From contig BFEA01000870.1 in assembly GCA_003427395.1 (NCBI GenBank), positions 322,561 through 356,717 of the forward strand: a DNA stretch of 34,157 nucleotides. The letters are read 5' to 3'. This DNA comes from Chara braunii. Its lineage: Eukaryota; Streptophyta; Charophyceae; Charales; Characeae. A program made the position numbers and the translations under genes. Below are positions 28,889 to 34,157 of the stretch, piece by piece (within the stretch, counting starts at the first letter, position 1; every line of letters begins with the position of its first letter). A model generated the notes under the pieces. It did not search any database. It saw nothing but the letters and a program-made list of their open reading frames with translations, and was not told the origin of the DNA.

Positions 28889-31800
28889 ACGGGAACATGA
28901 CTGAGTACTGCATGGATGGTTCCGACCTTTAATTCCCCACACACAGATACCCAGAAGATACCTTTAACCGCAACCCCTGACCGTGGATTGCTCTGAGTGT
29001 TGTCTGCCACCCTCCAGAAAACTGATCGGAACTCAGTTGGTCGGACAGACAACAACAGATCAGATATATAAAGAAAAAGAAAAGAGAGACTCACTGAGTT
29101 AAAACGCTTACAATCAACATTCCATAGCGCTCTTGTTTAAAGGATCACCGTAATAAACGAATGTTTGCCAGACCCTGGGGTTAGTAATCTCAAGTGGATC
29201 ACACCCAGGCCCGCTCCCAAATGGAAGCTGCTGCAATGGACAGCAACACTGTCCCCTCCCCTCCGTTGTTGAGGCAATTGGTTTATCTGTCACTTGAGTA
29301 TAGCAAACTAGCAACTGGCTGCAAAGAGTTAACTGTAGGAACTCACTGTTATGCCACCAAGCGTTATATCCCCTCTCCTCACTGGGGTTGTACAAAGTTC
29401 ATCCCTGCATAACGGTCCTCAGATCGTACTCAGAGTCTGTCCCTGTACTAACCACATTTGCTTCCGTGTGCCGTGTTGGGGTTTCACGAGGTGCACCCTC
29501 AGTCCGATACAGTACCGCCTGACCTCATTTACCGTACCAAAGACAGGGCGTTGTCTGCCTGAGACAAGTTAGTACTGCCAAGTATATTAAAATCCGACAT
29601 GCGTAACATTTGTTTGAAACTTCACTGCGTATGAAGTCCCCGAGATCTAGAGTACGGGTAGGGGGAATGCGTAGGGTATACTCAGTGAGAACCCACTCGA
29701 CATGGTTGAGATTCAGCCAAACATGATAAGATGATCAAATCACTTTTTTCTGAGCCGAGACAATCTAAGACTGAACGAGTAAACAGTCAATTCCCATCAA
29801 GTAAAAACTTAACAAGAATGTAAAAGACTTTTATCAGAACTGCCCTTTTCTTCCCCATCTATTCAGGAGGGACATAACCACTGAAAATAATTAAGATTGC
29901 CACTGAGTCTCCTCGTACAGGCGGTCTCGTGCATTGAGTCCAATAGTGGACCAAGATACTCGAATAATCGTCTGCATGCGGTGCCCTCAGACTTGCAAAC
30001 ACACACTGTTAAGCATTCATCAGTTTACGCGGGTACATGCATATTCACGTAAACTCATGCTCAACTAAACATAGGCCACAGAAGAATCCTTACGATTCAC
30101 TAACAGGCGTTTGAGCAGATGTGCACATGTACACAAACACATTCAAGCACTCGTGTGTTCACGAAAAGAAGGGTGGACCAATTTCAATCAGTTGTTCTAC
30201 GCGATTCGTTATTAGGCATATAGCACGAGAACAGTGCAACTCTTTAGAAATGACTAGCAATCACGTAAGCAACTCAGTGCGAATAATACTTTTTAACAGC
30301 AGAACGTGGAACTGTGCCTATTTGCGGAAAAACCTCTCTCCCTCAATCTTACAGTCATTTAGATCAGCCGCTCGCATGTAGGACTTCCTCTGAGGCCAGT
30401 TGGCCTTTAGTCGCAGTTACAAGGCGCGACCACTGATCACTCGTTTATGCCGCCTACAGCGAGGGCCAACCCCATTTGGGTCACAACCTAACCAATGAGT
30501 GTCAATTAACCAAACCAATTATCCCGTTTAAAAGAAAATTTAAACTAAATTAACTCTAGAAGAAAAGAAAACCACTCATATTAACCACCATCTTATCTGG
30601 GGGTTCTGCCGAGACGTTGGTAAAGGTATGCTCCGAGGACCCGTGATAATGACATAAGTTAACCGCCTCAATGTCAGCAGCTAGCGGCGATGTTTCCTTC
30701 TTCCTCAGACGTCTTTCTTGATCCTCTATCTTAGGCCCTTAGGCGTCCTTTCCTGCTCGTGCACAAAGAAGCCAGACCGAAGCAGTTAACGTCTTGTGGA
30801 AAACGAACTGGCCACCTAAGTAGGACTAGCAATGAGACGAGAGCTCCGTGATAACTGACAGCCTTCTACTAACTAGCTCGATCAATAGGTTCGCGTATAT
30901 CAACAGGTTGAAGATCATGCACAGACAACAAGACGCGCGGACACAGTAACAAGCGCGTCTATCAGGTACGTGATATCACCCTCAAGAAACAATCAACCCT
31001 TCCCCCCCTTTGGCGTAGCGGCTACTATTCTCCCCCTTCATACCAGCCTGTTCTAAACACGGCCAGCGTCACGGAAACTACTATCAGTCTTTTACGCGTT
31101 GGATGGGTCGAGAGCCTTTCACAGCACGTCTCACCAGTTTGCACGAGAAAAAAATAAGCTCACAGGTTATGACAATCATTTGACGAGAGGAGAAGAGGGG
31201 TGTAAAATCCAGATAGAGACGAGATGATAATGTCAGTTTCTGGTAGACTACTGATACGATTACCCGCACTGGAACCGACTCGGCCTTTCACGAACCACAT
31301 ACTGGCCACCTAGTGATTGCAGGCATTCACACAGACGAAGAACGACCGATCTGTGCTCAAAACGCTGGAAGAACCACGGTTAGCGTGCGACTAGAAGATC
31401 TCATGGTGACCCTTGCTATGCCTCACACAAGTACCCTCTCCCTTGATGACCACTACCCCTGCCTTTTCTGGCGGGACCTCTCTCTTGTCTTTTCCATCAC
31501 TGCAGTGGGAGCCGAACATCAGGAAGCGTGCACGGATCAGTTGACGTCAGCTTCTCCCACCCGTACGTGCGATCCTTTCTCGCGCGCCTTCTCTCTCTCT
31601 CGTTGACCCTCTCTGCCCACGTGTATCCGCCTCAAGAACCCGCTATCGCGTCTCGAAAAGAAAACTGGCCCCTTGAAGACCTGCAGCGTTCGGTAGGCAT
31701 TAGACGCCGCGCAAGAGCGTGAAAGCAGCAGTTGACATCAACCGTCTCTAGCAAGGTCGCGACCCGCTCATTCGCGCGGCCTCCTCCTCTCTCTCTCTCT

Positions 31801-31930
31801 CGATCTCCATGTGCCTCCTTGCCACCGCCCCGTAGCTATCTCTCTCTCTCAGAGTGAACCCCGTTGAACTCTGGCTCTGCCACCTGTCGCGCGTGTTGCT
31901 CTCTCTCTCTGCCTTACACCCGTTTCTTAC
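28889..31930. other. LTR interior, no supported gene (5' LTR)
   Basis: About 3 kb between the AT repeat and ORF A, collinear with 8881-11900. Nothing beyond short shared frames is seen. Confidence 0.5.
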
Positions 31931-31937
31931 CTTTTCC

Positions 31938-32450
31938 TTATTTCCCTCCGGTCCCGCGACCTCCAGTCCCGCGGCCCCTGGGAGTCAGCTGTCGTGAGCT
32001 AGCCTCGGGTCCCTTCTCCACTGGCTCCACGGCTCGGTGGTGTTTCTGGATCTCTTCGGGCCTATTCCAGGACCTGAGATCCGTTTCTCGGTCCGCCTCG
32101 CTCATCTCGCTTTCCCCACCTGCGTCTCTCTCGTTATGCTGTTCCTCCCTTGTCTCAGTCCCAGTTGACGATTCGGTCTCATGATAGATGACCGTCACCC
32201 TCAAGTCCACAGTCACCCCATCTCGCCTACACCTCTGTTCTGCCCTGTCGCCCGCTTCGAAAATGGCAGCCTGCAGCCTCTGGTCAGCTCGCATCTCCTC
32301 CTCTCTCCCCCCTTCAATGCAAACTTTCAGCCGGACTACCTCTCCCCCATCATAGTTCAGGGCTGTCGTGACCTGAGAGCCTTCCCCCGACACTGGAACC
32401 CAGCGCACTATATGTCGCCAACACCCCAGCCTATAGCCGTGTAGCGCCAT
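31938..32450 (-). CDS. ORF A, 5' LTR copy
   Basis: Counterpart of 11908-12429, with the ATG at 32450, 170 codons. Differences from the other copy are single-residue changes (for example VSGEGSQVTTAL against VSGEGPQITTAL) and a C-terminal Arg/Gly-rich length change that does not disturb the frame. It would be the first sizeable ORF in RNA started from the TATA box at 32600-32607. Confidence 0.55.
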   Translation of the reverse strand: MALHGYRLGCWRHIVRWVPVSGEGSQVTTALNYDGGEVVRLKVCIEGGREEEMRADQRLQAAIFEAGDRAEQRCRRDGVTVDLRVTVIYHETESSTGTETREEQHNERDAGGESEMSEADRETDLRSWNRPEEIQKHHRAVEPVEKGPEASSRQLTPRGRGTGGRGTGGK

Positions 32451-32599
32451 TGCCACTCAGTATAGCCAGCCCCGCTTTGATAGACAGCACAACACTAGAC
32501 CGTAGATCTCCTATAGCAGACCACTCCCCACCAGAACTCGCAGTATAGACTGTATATCACCAGTCGACTTGCCATGGACAACATCTCAACTCCCTCTCC

Positions 32600-32607
32600 C
32601 TTTTATA
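32600..32607 (-). promoter_or_regulatory. TATA box of the 5' LTR (candidate element promoter)
   Basis: TATAAAAG lies about 925 bp inside the LTR start, identical to the other LTR. It would place the RNA start near 32570 and make U3 about 0.95 kb, leaving an R-U5 region of around 6 kb. Confidence 0.5.
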
Positions 32608-33183
32608 GGCCTACCCTCTGCGTTCTGAACGAAGGACTCGGATTAGTCCTTTTCAGACCTTACCAGTATTTCATGAATTTTTACAGTTTTCAAAATGATT
32701 TGCAAATTAAAACCGAATAGCTTTCAGAGAAACACTCGTGACTATAACTCAATCGATTGATCACGAACTAGCCTCTCGCTTGACAGTTCCGGACCCTTGC
32801 AATATGACAACAGGTTCGGCACTACGGTCCCATAACGAGGAACCGATGATCGCACTTTCCCCCTTCTTAGTGCAACCTCGGTCTATCTCAGTTGGGTGCC
32901 CGTGTCCGATGGCAAGGAGGGGGCTTATGACCCTCCATGAAGGGGGTGATAGGCCTCCAACCAATGCGGCTGCGGGTCGCCCTCCTTTTGAGGTCCTGTC
33001 GCACGATGTCAGATCGAAGCGCACCCATATACTATATACGTGGGGTCGGCCCTCTTCGGCTATGAGTCGCCGAGTTCGAAATACGAACCGTTGGCCTTCC
33101 CGTGAGATGACAGGCCGACAGGCGGGAAACTGGAAATCGAAAAACTGAAAATCGGAAAACTGGAAATCGGAAAACTTAATACT

Positions 33184-33215
33184 GATAATGATAATAATAA
33201 TAATAATAGTAATAA
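33184..33215. repeat. (TAA)n microsatellite in 5' LTR
   Basis: Counterpart of 13052-13090, shorter. It is preceded at 33133-33178 by short GGAAAACTGGAAATC-type repeats, of which the other LTR has only one. Confidence 0.9.
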
Positions 33216-33532
33216 ACGACAATCAATGCGGAAAAAAAAGACGGCGCTTCAAGTTTCCTTCGCGCCGCAGGCTTAGCCTGAATAGCGTTGCAAGTTCTCG
33301 CACAAACCCAAAACCCGATTTTCATCCTTACCCCTTTTTCCTTCTTTTTCACACTTCCCTTTTTCAGGCCCACTGCACCTGCCCTGCAGCACAGCTACTG
33401 GAATCCTACCACGCAGTTCGAACAAGCAGGTCCGGCACAGGTGATATGCAAGGGGTCGGTGAGGCCTAGACCATGAGACCGCAGTCGCAGACCAAAACCT
33501 GAATCGACGGCCTCCCCTACAAAGTGACGTCA

Positions 33533-34157
33533 ACAGAAAAATTGCCGCCGTTTTTTTTTTTTTTTTATCGTGGGGCCTCACCCCCGAACAACCGTTTAAA
33601 AACTGTTTTTCAACTGTTTATCCTGGCACATGCACCATAATCTACAGGAAGTGAAGGAAACCAACGTGCGTGACTTATGTAGTCCACATGAAGTGACAGG
33701 ATAAACAGTTGAACTTTGTGTTGATAAACTGTTGAGAATCTGTTTGTATTCTGTTGAACTACGTTTGGAAGGTTGAACTATGTGTTGGTAAACGGTTCAT
33801 CAACAGTTTAACACAGGACTTTATGTTGGAAATCGTGATGGAAATGTGATGGTGGTGTGATGAATCGTGTTGGAAAGGTGATGGTGTTATGTTTGGATTT
33901 ATAATGCTTGCCTGTCGGAGACCTCTCTATTCATATTCATGCATACATGTGTCCCATTGGAGCAGAGGGGAGCATTCCGGTCGATAAATTTCGTGACTCA
34001 CTCATTCTAGACAACAAAGAAGAGATGAACACGCACACCTTTCAAGCTTGTGACTCCTTCCCCCCCCGGACACACACATAATGACGGTACACTGACACTC
34101 TCATACACATTGTTGCAGTGGACATCATGTATACATGCTAGATGTGACCACCCTTTC
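33533..34157. other. Right flank, no supported gene
   Basis: It contains a T16 run at 33551-33566, the inverted repeat described separately, and GTTGAACTNTGTGTTG-type direct repeats at 33709 and 33772. GTGATGG-rich sequence spans 33835-33890. No coding sequence is supported. Confidence 0.5.
33609..33713. repeat. 17-bp perfect inverted repeat, 71-bp spacer
   Basis: TTCAACTGTTTATCCTG at 33609-33625 is the exact reverse complement of 33697-33713. Related AACTGTT/AACAGTT words recur nearby at 33728, 33752 and 33800. It could be the ends of a miniature inverted-repeat element or a hairpin; no flanking duplication was identified. Confidence 0.6.

Larger units (their letters stand above)
6436..33532 (-). 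mobile_element. Giant Ty3/gypsy-type LTR retrotransposon, degraded, about 27.1 kb
   Basis: Two roughly 7-kb direct repeats flank a 13-kb internal region holding, on the minus strand, gag, protease, reverse transcriptase, RNase H and integrase. RT and RNase H before integrase is the Ty3/gypsy order. The repeat nearest the coding start ends in ...GACA, followed 4 nt later by a primer-binding site, so the repeats are LTRs and not a chance segmental duplication. LTR termini read TG...CA in the 5' copy. No target-site duplication and no clear polypurine tract were found. Several stops and frameshifts in gag-pol, plus about 4% LTR divergence in a sampled 480 bp, point to an old, non-autonomous copy. 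Ty3/gypsy LTRs are usually a few hundred bases to a few kb, so this length is exceptional. Confidence 0.88.
26444..33532 (-). repeat. 5' LTR (right copy), about 7.09 kb
   Basis: In element orientation it starts TGACGTCAC at the right and ends GTGCGACA at 26444, giving short imperfect inverted ends. It is collinear with 6436-13407. The outer limit is where similarity with the other copy stops (33530) plus two bases giving the canonical TG. It contains promoter-like, ORF A, B and C and repeat features matching the left copy. Confidence 0.88.

Overview
The window looks like nuclear DNA of a eukaryote. It has intron-like GT...AG signals, microsatellites, minisatellites and no operons of cellular genes. 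The host cannot be named from this sequence. The polymerase of the large element resembles the Ty3/gypsy elements I associate with basidiomycete fungi (RT motif around VRDAG, integrase motif around MHPGKGG), but that describes the element, not the host.

Layout. 1-6435 is left flank: a CT microsatellite, a G-rich tandem duplication, a 30-bp minisatellite with 16 units, and one weak exon candidate near 5.1-5.65 kb. 6436-33532 appears to be one minus-strand LTR retrotransposon of about 27.1 kb with exceptionally long LTRs: about 6.97 kb at 6436-13407 (3' LTR) and about 7.09 kb at 26444-33532 (5' LTR). They differ by roughly 4% in a sample I compared by eye. A primer-binding site matching tRNA-Asp lies 4 nt inside the 5' LTR, which fixes the LTR boundary. 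33533-34157 is right flank with an inverted repeat.

In element order (right to left) the sequence reads: 5' LTR with a TATA box, ORF A, ORF B and ORF C; PBS; six small tightly packed accessory ORFs (D, E, F, G, H, I); gag with a tandem duplication of its 3' part; protease; reverse transcriptase; RNase H; integrase with a GPY module; a 3.5 kb 3' region carrying a candidate gene in the opposite (plus) direction; 3' LTR. Gag-pol is broken by several stops and frameshifts, so this copy is inactive.

The most interesting content is the accessory block. ORFs C, D, E, F and G are paralogues of one unrecognised small protein family, and H and I are paralogues of a second. Their junctions abut or overlap (for example TAAATGATG between H and I, and an 11-nt overlap between D and E), as in a polycistronic message. 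One family member (C) sits inside the LTR and so is present in both LTRs. Part of this reading crosses frameshifts and stops that I traced by eye. No target-site duplication or convincing polypurine tract was found, so the outer boundaries are provisional.
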